Assembly (NCBI GenBank): GCA_964557855.1
Contig: CAZLBP010000001.1
Coordinates: forward strand, 164,108 to 228,107
Direction of reading: 5' to 3'
DNA length: 64,000 nucleotides
From: JAJRZL01 sp964557855
Lineage (GTDB): Bacteria; Zixibacteria; MSB-5A5; GN15; FEB-12
The notes below the pieces were generated by a model. That model did no database searches, was not told the DNA's origin, and saw only the letters and a list, made by a program, of their open reading frames with translations. Positions 37,006-46,297 of this stretch are shown here, one piece after another. The position numbers and the translations under genes were made by a program. Numbering within the stretch: position 1 is the stretch's first letter; each line of letters opens with the position of its first letter.

Positions 37006-37467
37006 ATCTTGTAGGGCACAACCCCTTGCGGTTGTGCCTCCGTGGTTTCTTCAGCAAAATCGTCCAAAGGCAGAACCACAGCATCCGCCGAAGGCGGATT
37101 CGGGTTCTGCCCTACGGGGCTTATGAAAAGTTCAAACCTTTTCTGTAGCTCTTTCTTTAGCTCGGGAAAGTCCGGCAGCACCGCTCAGCCTATCTCGGAA
37201 TACTATTTACTTTCAGTTACCCTTGTGTTATCAGACAATTATTACATCTTCTGAGTAGCAAAAGCAACTTATATCGCTCTTGCGATTATTAGGGCTCCCC
37301 GCTATATCCCCCCAGCAAAAAGCACGGGTGCCCCACCTTTCAGTTGGGTTACCGTGAGTCCCGTCAATCTGTGTCAACCGTCTCAATGCTACTCTGAACA
37401 TTCGTTCTCCTAGCATAGCAGTTGTTGGAAACCCACTCGAAGGGTGCGCCACCCGTATTTGGACTGT
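37006..37467. other. 462-bp gap between convergent TIGR04076 and pruA genes
   Basis: Holds repeat copy 2 (37011-37121) and then about 340 bases without a convincing gene. GGGTGCCCCACC- and GGGTGCGCCACCC-like motifs near 37327 and 37442 may be fragments of further repeats. No clear terminator for pruA was found. Confidence 0.6.
37011..37121. repeat. 110-bp intergenic repeat, copy 2
   Basis: Same orientation and hairpins as 35752-35861, with small substitutions (for example GCCGAAGGCGG in the centre). It starts six bases after the TIGR04076 stop. Confidence 0.8.
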
Positions 37468-39081
37468 CTATCCCATAAACGGATAGCGGTAGTCTTTCGG
37501 TGGAACGAAATTCTCCTTCACGGCTCGTGGTGAAGTCCAGCGCAGCATATTCTGAATACCGCCCGCTTTGTCGTTGGTCCCGGAGGCTCGTCCGCCGCCA
37601 AACGGCTGCTGGCCGACGACGGCGCCGGTCGGCTTGTCGTTGATATAGAAGTTACCGGCGGCGTTGCGCAGGGTCCGTTCCGCCAGGGCGATCGCCTTGC
37701 GATCGGTTCCGAAGACCGCGCCCGTCAGCGCGTAAGGCGAGGTCTGGTCACACAAGTGGAGCGTGTTGGCGTACTCATCGTCGGGGTACACGTAGATGGT
37801 TACTACCGGGCCGAAAATCTCCTCTTCCATCAGTCTGGCGTGCGGATCTTTGGCAACGACGACCGTCGGTTCAATAAACCATCCCCTGGAGTCATCATAA
37901 CCGCCGCCCTGAATGATCTCGCAATCATCGGACTGTTTGGCGTAGTCAATATACTCCGTAATGGATTTAAAGGCGGCTTTGTCGATAACGGCGTTGAAGA
38001 AATTAGTGAAATCCTCGGGGCTGCCCATCTTGATCGACTGAACTTCCTTGAGCAGTTTGTCCTTAATTTCCGGCCAGAGTGACTGGGGCAGATAACATCG
38101 TGACGACGCGGAGCACTTCTGTCCCTGGAACTCAAACGAGCCGCGGACAATGGCCGTTACTAACGCGTCGACATCCGACGTGGGATGCGCCACGATGAAA
38201 TCTTTGCCGCCGGTTTCACCGACAATGCGCGGATAGGCGCGATACTTGGCGATGTTTTCGCCGACCGTATTCCACATCATCTGAAACACCGCGGTGGAAC
38301 CGGTGAAGTGGATGCCAGCCAGATTTTTGTTTTTCAATACCGTCTCGCCGATAGCCGCGCCGCGGGCGAAGATCAGGTTAATCACGCCCGGGGGCAGGCC
38401 CGCCTCGCGGAAGATCTTCATCAGGAAATGAGAGGTGTACACAGCGGTGGAAGCCGGCTTCCAGACGGAGACATTCCCCATGATGGCCGGCGCAGTCGGC
38501 AGGTTGCCGTTGATCGAAATGAAATTGAACGGTGTCACGGCAAAGATGAAGCCTTCGAGCGGCCGATGGTCCACGCGATCCCAGATACCGGGGGCATTCT
38601 GAGGCTGGATGTCCATTATTTGCTGGGCGTAATGGCAGTTGTAGCGATAGAAGTCGGCCAATTCACAGACGGCATCTATCTCCGCCTGGAAGATGCTCTT
38701 CGAGTGAGCCAGCATGGCGGCCGCATTCATCAGATAGCGGTAGGGACCGGACAAGAGGTCGGCCGCTTTGAGAAAGACGGCGGAGCGATGTTCCCAGGGC
38801 AAATGCGCCCAGGTTTTCTGCGCCTCAATAGCCGCCTCAACCGCCATTTTGACTTCTTTTTCACCGCCCTGATGATAACGGCCCAGGACCAGTTTGTGAT
38901 CATGCGGGGCCGTAATCTCGACGGTGTTGCCGGTCTTGACCTCCTGACCGTCAATGACCATCGGGATTTCCACCTGTTGCGATTTCAGTTCTTTCAGAGC
39001 TGTTTCGATTCCGGCTCTTTCCGGTGATCCCGGAGCATAGTTGAGAATCGGTTCGTTTTTCGGTAATGGGACGCGATACAT
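37468..39081 (-). CDS. pruA: L-glutamate gamma-semialdehyde (1-pyrroline-5-carboxylate) dehydrogenase
   Basis: 537 aa, aldehyde dehydrogenase superfamily. Oxidises glutamate semialdehyde to glutamate with NAD+, the second step of proline breakdown. Catalytic Glu289 lies in IVGETGGKDF and nucleophile Cys323 in GQKCSASSRCY. TPFNFISINGNLPTAPAIMG and the overall length match the ALDH4/PruA type rather than the PutA fusion. ATG at 39081 has AGGAGG seven bases before it. No proline dehydrogenase gene is in the window. Confidence 0.95.
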   Translation of the reverse strand: MYRVPLPKNEPILNYAPGSPERAGIETALKELKSQQVEIPMVIDGQEVKTGNTVEITAPHDHKLVLGRYHQGGEKEVKMAVEAAIEAQKTWAHLPWEHRSAVFLKAADLLSGPYRYLMNAAAMLAHSKSIFQAEIDAVCELADFYRYNCHYAQQIMDIQPQNAPGIWDRVDHRPLEGFIFAVTPFNFISINGNLPTAPAIMGNVSVWKPASTAVYTSHFLMKIFREAGLPPGVINLIFARGAAIGETVLKNKNLAGIHFTGSTAVFQMMWNTVGENIAKYRAYPRIVGETGGKDFIVAHPTSDVDALVTAIVRGSFEFQGQKCSASSRCYLPQSLWPEIKDKLLKEVQSIKMGSPEDFTNFFNAVIDKAAFKSITEYIDYAKQSDDCEIIQGGGYDDSRGWFIEPTVVVAKDPHARLMEEEIFGPVVTIYVYPDDEYANTLHLCDQTSPYALTGAVFGTDRKAIALAERTLRNAAGNFYINDKPTGAVVGQQPFGGGRASGTNDKAGGIQNMLRWTSPRAVKENFVPPKDYRYPFMG

Positions 39082-39214
39082 CGTCAGACCTCCTGTGTAC
39101 ATCTATCTCTTTATCGTTTCATTCTCTTTCCATCGTATTCCGTCTAAACGAGTTCCATGATACGCAGAAAGAGCGGATCGGGCAAGATGTGGACGAAAAA
39201 TCAATTCGGGAGCC

Positions 39215-39242
39215 TTGTGAAAGACCGTGATACGGCTATATT
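39215..39242 (+). promoter_or_regulatory. Possible promoter of the glycosyltransferase gene
   Basis: TTGTGA (39215-39220), a 16-base spacer and TATATT (39237-39242), about 65 bases before the ATG at 39308. Confidence 0.4.
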
Positions 39243-39307
39243 CGCTCTGTGGATTCTGATCGTTGCTTGACAAGACGTTTCCGGAAAGGCCGCCGAGGAG
39301 GCAGCGT

Positions 39308-41044
39308 ATGAAAGATAATCATATCGTACGTGTGGTCTCGATTCTCCTGATAGCCGTCTCGTTGACGTTTCTCGTGTACCAGATATCCCGTTACTACTTT
39401 GCGACCGATGACGCTTTCATTTCTTACCGTTACGCGCGGAACCTGCTCGAAGGACACGGACTCGTGTTCAATGTCGGCGAGCGGGTCGAAGGGTACAGTA
39501 ACTTCCTGTGGGTGCTCGTCAATGCCGTGGGCCTGGCTATCGGAACGCCGCCCGCTGTCTGGTCGAACGCGATCTCAATTGGGTTGACTTTTCTGCTGTT
39601 GATCCTGCTGGCTTATTATGCCCGTCGCCTGGCGCCGGCCGACAGCAGCCTGGTGCTGATTGCAGTCGCCGTCTTCTTTCTCTGTGTCAACCGATCATTT
39701 GCCGTCTGGGCAACCGGGGGTCTGGAGACACGCCTCTTCACGCTTCTCATCTTTCTGGGGTTTGTCAGATCACCTGTCTTTGAACGTAATCCCGGCGCCT
39801 GGCGTTATGCATCGATTTTCTTCGCGCTGGCGGCCCTGACTCGCATGGAAGCTTACCTCTTTTTTGGGCTCATTACGCTCGGCGAGATCATTCCGGCTCA
39901 CGGATTTCGGACCTGGACGAGGCGCGACTATACGAATTGGCTGGCGCCGTTCGGGGCAGTGGCGATCGGCCACTTCGTTTTCCGCATGCTCTATTATGGA
40001 TATCCGTTACCAAATACCGCCTACGCTAAGATCACCGAGGCGCATTTCTCGCTGGGGTTCAAGTTTCTGCAGGCCTTTGTCATGGAATACCATCTGTGGC
40101 TGTTGGCGCCCTTGATAGTCATAGGCCTGCTGACGCTCTCTCGCCGGATGTCCGACGAGAACCGGTAGTTTCCGCTGGTGAAGGTTTTTGTCTACTTGGT
40201 ACCATACGCATTCTATCTGGTCTACATAGGTGGTGACCACTTCGAATACCGTCAATTCGACATTCTGCTGCCGTTCCTGGCGTTGGCGGTGGCCGCCGGG
40301 GTGGTATTCGCAGTCAATCATACAGCCCGACCCTGGCTGAAGGCGGCTATTCTGTATGCGGCCTGTGTCCTGATTGGAGTGGTCTCGATGACGATACCGT
40401 GGTTGGGGGAGAAATCTATGCCGCACCGGTACCAGGTAGCTTCGGTTCCGCGGGTCAATTACGCCCGATATCAGTTTCTGCAATCGATACCCGGCTATAG
40501 CGCGTATCTCGACCACTACAATGAAATCTACACGGACCTGACTCAGCATCTGGGGGCGATTCGCGCCGAGGAGCACCGGTTCTTCCTGGCCAAAGTGACC
40601 GATCAAGCCGAGATTTTGAACCACTATCTCACTTCGGGCGTGATCGACAGCAACGCCATTATCAGCCTCATGGCCATCGGAGCGATTCCGTATTACACCG
40701 ACATGAGGACCATCGATTACAACGGACTGACCGATACCCACATAGCCCGCGTTGAACCGGGCCTGGACAATCCGCTCGGCCGCCGGTTGATCGCCCACGA
40801 AAGACAGGCGGATTGGGATTATCTGGTGCAGCGCAATGTGGACTATATATTCAGCGTGGGCTTCGGCTTCTTCACCCGGGGTTACCCCCTGCCGTTAACC
40901 CGGGCCGACAGTTATATCGTCAAGCTGCCCCATTTCTACTTTTCGTTTCGCACCACGAATTCAAGAGAAGAGATACTGGAGCGGTTCGGAGACTATCCGG
41001 TGCAGTACCATTCGCCCCGGGGTTATGTCGTTAACCTGAACTGA
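39308..41044 (+). pseudogene. AftB-like membrane glycosyltransferase interrupted by one in-frame TAG
   Basis: A single frame of 578 codons is broken only by TAG at 40166-40168. The first part (286 aa, 39308-40165) has about eight TM helices and the GT-C style motif FATDDAFISYRYARNLLEG. The second part (288 aa if restarted at GTG 40178) continues the same protein with VYIGGDHFEYRQFDIL, two TM helices and a periplasmic domain. Motifs resemble AftB-type arabinofuranosyltransferases and other polyprenyl-sugar enzymes that glycosylate envelope polymers. GAGGAGG precedes the ATG by six bases. Either a recent nonsense mutation, a sequencing error, or two separately translated halves. Confidence 0.75.
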
Positions 41045-41076
41045 AGGTAGTGATGAAAAACTCTCACCTGGCTGTT

Positions 41077-41124
41077 GCGGCAGGTCTTGCGAGTCCACTT
41101 CAGTGGAGTCGTGTGACCTGCCGC
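41077..41124. repeat. Palindromic extragenic repeat, GGCAGGTC family
   Basis: 48-bp element: outer arms GCGGCAGGTC/GACCTGCCGC with an inner palindrome (GAGTCCACTTCAGTGGAGTC). Closest relative is the copy at 57661-57708, in opposite orientation. Confidence 0.75.
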
Positions 41125-41147
41125 TTCTACCTGCCAACGAGTTACGA

Positions 41148-41187
41148 GTCAGGTCACGATCCCGTTGGCACGGGATCAAGACCCGAC
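41148..41187. repeat. Palindromic extragenic repeat, GTCAGGTCAC family
   Basis: Arms GTCAGGTCAC and CAAGACCCGAC around an unrelated inner palindrome (GATCCCGTTGGCACGGGATC). The same arms with other centres occur at 61605-61647 and 63881-63922. Confidence 0.65.
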
Positions 41188-41341
41188 ACAACAAGACGAG
41201 GGGGTTTTTCAACAAGCTCGAAAAACGGGCTTGCAGTAATGGAAGGTTCGCAATCAGGCATCTTCATTTTTAGATAGCCGCCGCCGAGAATTGTAACTAC
41301 ACTGTTATCGATGACCCGTTACTCGTTGCTGGAGATAGTCG

Positions 41342-42634
41342 ATGCATATCAATAAACGTGTCAGTCTGAATCTCAATGTTCGCGGTCTGGGGCAATCCGC
41401 CACGCTGGCCATCAACGACCGGAGCAATCAACTCAAGAGCGAAGGGAAGCCGGTTTATCGTCTCGGATTAGGGCAGTCGCCGTTTCCGGTGCCGACCCCG
41501 GTGGTCAAAGCGCTCAAACTCCACGCCCACGAAAAAGATTATCTGCCGGCCAAAGGCCTGCGCGATCTCCGCGGCGCCGTGGCCGAGTTCCACCGCAACA
41601 AAGACGGTGTCGAGATACATCCCAACCATGTCATGGTCGGCCCCGGCTCCAAGGAACTGATGTTCATCCTGCAGCTCGTGTACTACGGCGAACTGATAGT
41701 CCCGACGCCGTGTTGGGTGTCTTACGTTCCCCAGGCCCAGATTATCGGGCGGCAAGTCAGTTTCATCCAGACCCGGTATGAAGATCGCTGGCGTATTTCA
41801 GCCGAGCTGTTCCGACAGCATTGTGAACTTGAACAGGATCATTACCGACCGCGGATACTGGTACTCAACTATCCGGGCAATCCGGACGGTGCCTCGTATT
41901 CCTCGGATGAACTGAAAGCGATAGCAGAGGTGGCGCGCGAGTATGAAGTGGTGTTGCTTTCGGACGAGATTTATGGGCAGCTGCATCACCAGGGCACTCA
42001 CATTTCGATCGCGAGGTATTACCCGGAAGGTACGATTATCAGTTCCGGTCTTTCCAAATGGTGCGGCGCGGGCGGCTGGCGGCTGGGGACGTTCGCCTTT
42101 CCGCCGGACCTGGACTGGCTGCTCGACAAGATGGCCTCGGTGGCCAGCGAAACGTATACCTCCGTGTGCTCCCCGATCCAGCATGCGGCGGTGCGGGCCT
42201 TTAAGGGGGGCGTCTCGATCGAAAGATACCTCTGGCATACCCGGCGGATACTGGCGGCGCTCGGCAACCAGTGCACTCAGATTTTGACGGGGGCCGGTAT
42301 TCGGATTCATCCGCCAGTGGGTGCGTTCTATCTCTTTCTCGACTTTTCCCAGCTGGCCGACAAGCTGGCGCGGATCGGGATCACCGACAGCGCATCGCTT
42401 TGTGAGCGGTTGCTTTCAGATACGGGTGTGGCGATCCTGCCGGGCGTGGCGTTTGTGCGTCCCCGGGAAGAGCTGACGGCTCGGCTGGCCTATGTTGATT
42501 TCGATGGCGCCAAGGCGTTGACAGCCAGCGAGACTATCCCGCTGGATGAAAGTCTGCCGGAGAAATTCACGCACCAGTACTGCTACAACGTCGTCAAGGC
42601 TTGCGAGGCGATCGCGGATTGGGCGCCACGGTAG
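41342..42634 (+). CDS. PLP-dependent class I/II aminotransferase
   Basis: 430 aa, fold type I. The PLP lysine is Lys239 in SSGLSKWCGAGGWRLG. NYPGNPDGASYSSDEL and LLSDEIYGQLHH supply the Asn, Asp and Tyr that hold the cofactor, and GPGSKELMF the phosphate loop. The C-terminus is about 30 residues longer than usual (ESLPEKFTHQYCYNVVKACE). It probably acts on aspartate or a related amino acid; the exact substrate cannot be read. GGAG lies seven bases before the ATG. It stands alone. Confidence 0.92.
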   Translation: MHINKRVSLNLNVRGLGQSATLAINDRSNQLKSEGKPVYRLGLGQSPFPVPTPVVKALKLHAHEKDYLPAKGLRDLRGAVAEFHRNKDGVEIHPNHVMVGPGSKELMFILQLVYYGELIVPTPCWVSYVPQAQIIGRQVSFIQTRYEDRWRISAELFRQHCELEQDHYRPRILVLNYPGNPDGASYSSDELKAIAEVAREYEVVLLSDEIYGQLHHQGTHISIARYYPEGTIISSGLSKWCGAGGWRLGTFAFPPDLDWLLDKMASVASETYTSVCSPIQHAAVRAFKGGVSIERYLWHTRRILAALGNQCTQILTGAGIRIHPPVGAFYLFLDFSQLADKLARIGITDSASLCERLLSDTGVAILPGVAFVRPREELTARLAYVDFDGAKALTASETIPLDESLPEKFTHQYCYNVVKACEAIADWAPR

Positions 42635-42735
42635 GGTGGTCCAGGCGCCGTTCGACCGCTCGTTGTGACGCCGGGCGATTGGCGGTGTGCTCTTGGAAGG
42701 TTGTTGCAAGCGATTTGCCGGAATTACTTGTTTGG

Positions 42736-42773
42736 TCGCGTAAAGGGCGGGGACGAGCCCCGCCACTACGCGA
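42736..42773. repeat. Palindromic extragenic repeat with GGGACGAGCCC centre
   Basis: Arms TCGCGTA and TACGCGA around a GC-rich stem (GGCGGGGACGAGCCCCGCC). Related pieces at 57527-57555 and 63845-63874 keep the CGCGTA arm and a GACGAGCCC/GGGCTTGTC loop. Confidence 0.65.
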
Positions 42774-42922
42774 TACATAACGCAACCGAATATCACTTTT
42801 TGCGACAGCCCCGCCATGCCTGCCCCTATTCCTGTCGAGGGTTTGCGAGTGTGTCCCGACGCGGCCTGTTCGCTCCGCAATCAATCTCTAATTCAAGATC
42901 CCTTTAATCCAGTATTTTTCTC

Positions 42923-42950
42923 TTGACAGCACTTCCCCAAACCGTACCTT
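42923..42950 (+). promoter_or_regulatory. Possible sigma70-type promoter for the 43022 operon
   Basis: TTGACA (42923-42928), a 16-base spacer and TACCTT (42945-42950), 71 bases before the ATG at 43022. Confidence 0.45.
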
Positions 42951-43021
42951 TCTGTCAGCACTTATTACCAACTAAATACCGCACGGAGCAACAGCGTCTT
43001 TACAGCAGGAGGTAGAATAGT

Positions 43022-43360
43022 ATGAGGATTTTGTCTTTGTTCCTGGTTGGCGTCTTTTTGATAGCGGGCCTCGCCCGGGCCGGCGAAATCCACGGCAAAG
43101 TTACATTTGAAGGCAAACCGGTGGGGAAAAACCTCGTCATCGAAATTACGCACCCCGACCGGAATAAGCCGTACATCTGCTACACCAATGCCGAAAGCGA
43201 GTACAGCGTCTATGTCAAAGAAAACGGCAAGTGCACTCTGCGCGTACTCGGTTCCACCAATCCACCCGAGGCAACGGTATTCTCGCGCAGCAACCGGAGT
43301 CGCTATGATCTCAATATCTATCGCGACACGCGGAAGACATATCAAGTGAAAGTGAACTGA
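43022..43360 (+). CDS. Small secreted protein of unknown function
   Basis: 112 aa, not recognised. Signal peptide (LSLFLVGVFLIAGLARA), then about 95 residues of beta-type sequence: GEIHGKVTFEGKPVGKN resembles the start of a carboxypeptidase-regulatory-like (transthyretin-fold) domain, and ESEYSVYVKENGKCTLRV its later strands. AGGAGG lies eight bases before the ATG. It ends one base before the next gene, so the two are translationally coupled. Confidence 0.8.
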   Translation: MRILSLFLVGVFLIAGLARAGEIHGKVTFEGKPVGKNLVIEITHPDRNKPYICYTNAESEYSVYVKENGKCTLRVLGSTNPPEATVFSRSNRSRYDLNIYRDTRKTYQVKVN

Positions 43361-43361
43361 C

Positions 43362-44540
43362 ATGGCGGATGAGTCATCGAAGGTGCCGCTGCAGAAGTTT
43401 GAGGTATTTCTCAAGCTCTTCCTGCCGGTCATGGGCGTGATTGCCGTGGCCATTATCGGACATTACGGCCAGCAGTATCTGGAAAAGAGGCAAAACGAAG
43501 AGCTTCGCGCCCGCCTTTATACCCAGCTCATCAGCGAGCGCGAACAGGCCGAAAGCCAACTGCGGGCCAACCTGTTCATCAAAATCATGGAGCGCTTCTG
43601 GAAGAGCGAAGGCAGCCGTCTCGAGGATGACATCCTCAATCTCGAGTTGCTGGTACACAATTTCCATGAATCACTCAACCTCAAGCCGCTCTTCATGCAC
43701 ACCGTGATGAATGTCAACAAGGCGGCGGAACAAGTCGCGCGGGGCGCTTCGGATCTGACCATGGCGGATATCAATCGTTACCGGAAACGCTTGCAAAGCG
43801 CCGCCGGGGAAGTGAAGTTCCGCCAGATCAGCGCACTGAGGGATCGCGGCGACTGGGAAGAACATGATTTCGATCTGTCGGACATCGTAGGATACCAAGA
43901 AACCGTCGACACCGTTTATCCGACGTACGATTTCACGCTGGAGGAAGACAGCACCATCCGCGGGTTCCGGCTCAAGGCGCTCAGTCTCGATACGGTGGAG
44001 CTGGCCGTGCGAGTCGAGTTGGAAATCCTGACGCCCCGGACCGAGGCAGCCAAACGGATGCTTCGCGACGGTTCCTGGCTGATTGAAGAGAGTCCCGTGG
44101 AAGAGCCTGAGAAGATCGAGGCAGACAGCTCGGTCGCCCAGTCTATCGAAGACTATATCGTCTCCCGTCTCCGGGAAGACACCGGCGCCGAAGAGGACCT
44201 GGCGCTGACGGAACTGCCCGGTATCAGCTTTGCGGAAATCGAAGAAGCGGTTGAAGAGGATGCTTACGAAGACTCGTTGTGGTACCAGGAACTGCACGAG
44301 TTCGGTGTCGGCTATTTCGATTTCCCCATGATCGACAACACCCGCCTGGTGGGCATTCAGGATCAGCGTCTGGCCATTGTCGTGACGGATTGGCCGGAGT
44401 TGACCGATGGCGACTCATCAGTCCGCATTGAAGCCATCTGTTTCCCGGGACCGTACGCCAGTCTGAAGGAAAAACCGTTCTACGACGACATCGTCGAGAA
44501 TATTTTGCCGGACAAATTCCGCGAGGATGAAGGGCAATAA
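43362..44540 (+). CDS. Membrane-anchored protein of unknown function
   Basis: 392 aa, not recognised. One TM helix near the N-terminus (FLKLFLPVMGVIAVAIIGHY, about residues 17-36) is followed by a short coiled coil rich in Glu/Arg/Gln. A long acidic soluble part then includes an acidic stretch (SFAEIEEAVEEDAYEDSLWY). No enzymatic motif seen. The only neighbour in the unit is the small secreted protein one base upstream; a joint envelope role is plausible but unproven. Confidence 0.8.
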   Translation: MADESSKVPLQKFEVFLKLFLPVMGVIAVAIIGHYGQQYLEKRQNEELRARLYTQLISEREQAESQLRANLFIKIMERFWKSEGSRLEDDILNLELLVHNFHESLNLKPLFMHTVMNVNKAAEQVARGASDLTMADINRYRKRLQSAAGEVKFRQISALRDRGDWEEHDFDLSDIVGYQETVDTVYPTYDFTLEEDSTIRGFRLKALSLDTVELAVRVELEILTPRTEAAKRMLRDGSWLIEESPVEEPEKIEADSSVAQSIEDYIVSRLREDTGAEEDLALTELPGISFAEIEEAVEEDAYEDSLWYQELHEFGVGYFDFPMIDNTRLVGIQDQRLAIVVTDWPELTDGDSSVRIEAICFPGPYASLKEKPFYDDIVENILPDKFREDEGQ

Positions 44541-44993
44541 AGAATCCGTGCCCGCAGAGCCGGTCCCGTTACGTTATTCCCCCACATTATTCATGAATTC
44601 CCAACGACGTTGCGGGTTTACTGATTGTTCTCTTTTTTTACCCTTCGTCTCCGCTCAGGGTGACTTAGCCCACAGCAAACGAAAGCATGACATCAAGGCA
44701 CAATGCGGAGCAGTTTATAGCCGAACGGACCCCACCGCAGGCGGTGGGCGACCCGGGTCAGGATGGCACAATGTGATAGCCGGGTGACCGGCTCACGACT
44801 TCTCGTGAGACCGTTTCATGACATCTCGCGATTCACGAAACATCGTAAGTGTGACTCCATATTATCCATTTACGTAACCTGTTGTCCAACAGGCCATGGC
44901 CTCTTTTCCAATCGCTTTGGCATGCACCGTGCAATAGGATCTGCCAACAAGCAGTTAACCAAAACCGACAACCTTGAAAAAGGAGAAGAGACA
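44541..44993. other. 453-bp gap upstream of the OsmC gene
   Basis: No gene seen. It contains hairpins near 44733-44751 (CCCCACCGCAGGCGGTGGG), 44791-44808 (CTCACGACTTCTCGTGAG) and 44879-44893 (CTGTTGTCCAACAGG). The second could help end transcription of the 44540 gene. No strong promoter is recognised for osmC. Confidence 0.55.
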
Positions 44994-45566
44994 ATGGAAA
45001 TGCAGACGAAACAAAACAAGATGGTGAACGGAGTTGATGTTGACAAGCTGTTCGAGACGATCGACCAGATCAAGGCGACCCCGATGATAGCCAAGTTCCG
45101 GTTCCGCCTGAACAACGAGTGGCTGGGCTGCGGTCACAGCCGCTCGACCGTGAAGAGCTTTCACGGCGCGGGGGAAGACATCGATCACATGAAGATGTTT
45201 GTGATCGATGCCGACGAACCGCCGATTCTGCTCGGGCAGGACATGGGCGCCAACCCGGTTGAGCACCTGCTCAATGCGCTGGCCGGCTGTGTGACCTCGG
45301 CCATGGTGTATCATGCCGCGGCCAAGGGCATCCAGATCGAAGAGATCGAGTCCGAAGTAATGGGCGACATTGATCTTCAGGGATTCCTGGGTATACGCGA
45401 GGACGTTCGTTGCGGCTACCAGAACATCCAGATGAAGTTCAAGATCAAGGCCGACGTTACGGATGAACAGCTGGAAGAGCTGTACAAGCTCGGCCCGTCT
45501 TTCTCGCCGGTCTTCGACAGCGTCACCAAAGGCGTTCCCGTTACGGTCATGGCGGAGCGGATGTAG
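44994..45566 (+). CDS. OsmC family peroxiredoxin-like protein
   Basis: 190 aa. OsmC/Ohr fold with the two reactive cysteines: Cys46 in EWLGCGHSRS and Cys99 in LNALAGCVTSAMVYHAAA. These enzymes reduce organic hydroperoxides or handle related sulfur chemistry. ATG at 44994 has AGGAG eight bases upstream; the longer open frame from 44763 is non-coding in character. Followed by a good terminator. Confidence 0.92.
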   Translation: MEMQTKQNKMVNGVDVDKLFETIDQIKATPMIAKFRFRLNNEWLGCGHSRSTVKSFHGAGEDIDHMKMFVIDADEPPILLGQDMGANPVEHLLNALAGCVTSAMVYHAAAKGIQIEEIESEVMGDIDLQGFLGIREDVRCGYQNIQMKFKIKADVTDEQLEELYKLGPSFSPVFDSVTKGVPVTVMAERM

Positions 45567-45601
45567 TCCTTCGGTTAACTGGGGACAAACGGAATGTAAG
45601 A

Positions 45602-45635
45602 GCCGTCACGAAAACATTCGTGGCGGCTTTCTTCT
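45602..45635 (+). terminator. Rho-independent terminator after the OsmC gene
   Basis: Arms GCCGTCACGAA and TTCGTGGCGGC (11 bp, one wobble), loop AACA, followed by TTTCTTCT, 36 bases past the stop. Confidence 0.85.
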
Positions 45636-45823
45636 GTGCCGTGAGGCAACCCGGAACTGTGTCAATTCAGACAAATGACATGGGAAACGCTTATTTTGAG
45701 TTCTGATCTCTTTTCTCTTCGTTCATTTTGTGTCTGTCGGTATTTCGCAGCAGGCAAATCATGCGGCGTCTTTCCCCTCGTACGGCTTCGGGAACCAACT
45801 TGCCCAGTGGGTGTAAACCAAAC

Positions 45824-46258
45824 ATGGATGATGCCGTTAAGGATTTTGTCTCCTCGAGAACCGTCGCCGTGGTTGGTGTGTCGAACAAGAAATTCGGCGG
45901 GACGATCTATAAGGCCCTGAAGAAGCGCAGCTACACGGTTTACCCCGTACATCCGACCAGAACCGAATTCGATGGCGACCGATGCTACCCCAGTCTGACG
46001 GCAATTCCTGACAATGTTGAGCGCGCAGTTATCGCGGTGTCGCCGGAATCTGCACTCAATGTCGTTGACGACGCTGTCAATAAAGGCACCATGCGCCTCT
46101 GGTTTCAGCAGGGAGCCGACTTCACCGAAGCCGCTCGCAAAGCCGAAGAGGCCGGTATCAGCGTCACCACCGGCAAGTGCATCCTCATGTACGCCGAGCC
46201 GGTGACGGGGATACATGCGTTTCACCGGTTTTTGGCGCGGTTGTTTGGGAGCGTGTAA
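45824..46258 (+). CDS. CoA-binding (YccU-like) protein
   Basis: 144 aa, Rossmann-type CoA-binding domain. Markers: SSRTVAVVGVSNKKFGGTIY (nucleotide loop), YPVHPTRTEFDGDRCYPSL and RLWFQQGADFTEAARKAEEA. The family resembles a stand-alone succinyl-CoA-synthetase alpha N-domain; function is unknown. No distinct Shine-Dalgarno is seen before the chosen ATG, and frames further upstream look non-coding. It converges on lspA. Confidence 0.88.
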   Translation: MDDAVKDFVSSRTVAVVGVSNKKFGGTIYKALKKRSYTVYPVHPTRTEFDGDRCYPSLTAIPDNVERAVIAVSPESALNVVDDAVNKGTMRLWFQQGADFTEAARKAEEAGISVTTGKCILMYAEPVTGIHAFHRFLARLFGSV

Positions 46259-46268
46259 CAGACAAACC

Positions 46269-46297
46269 GTCGAAACCCCGCCGGGGATTTCGACCTA
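46269..46297. terminator. Hairpin between convergent genes, likely bidirectional terminator
   Basis: GTCGAAACCCCG and CGGGGATTTCGAC arms form a near-perfect stem ending in the lspA stop codon. It is also a member of the GTCGAAACCCG repeat family found at 61700-61728, 63769-63797 and 63947-63975. Confidence 0.6.

Larger units (their letters stand above)
41045..41341. other. 297-bp gap with mosaic repeats
   Basis: Contains palindromes at 41077-41124 and 41148-41187, followed by the motif GAGGGGGTTTTTCAACAAGC (from 41208), which also follows palindromes near 29712 and 57719. No gene seen. Confidence 0.65.
42635..43021. other. 387-bp gap with a palindrome and a promoter
   Basis: Holds the inverted repeat at 42736-42773 and the promoter at 42923-42950. 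No gene is convincing here. Confidence 0.6.
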
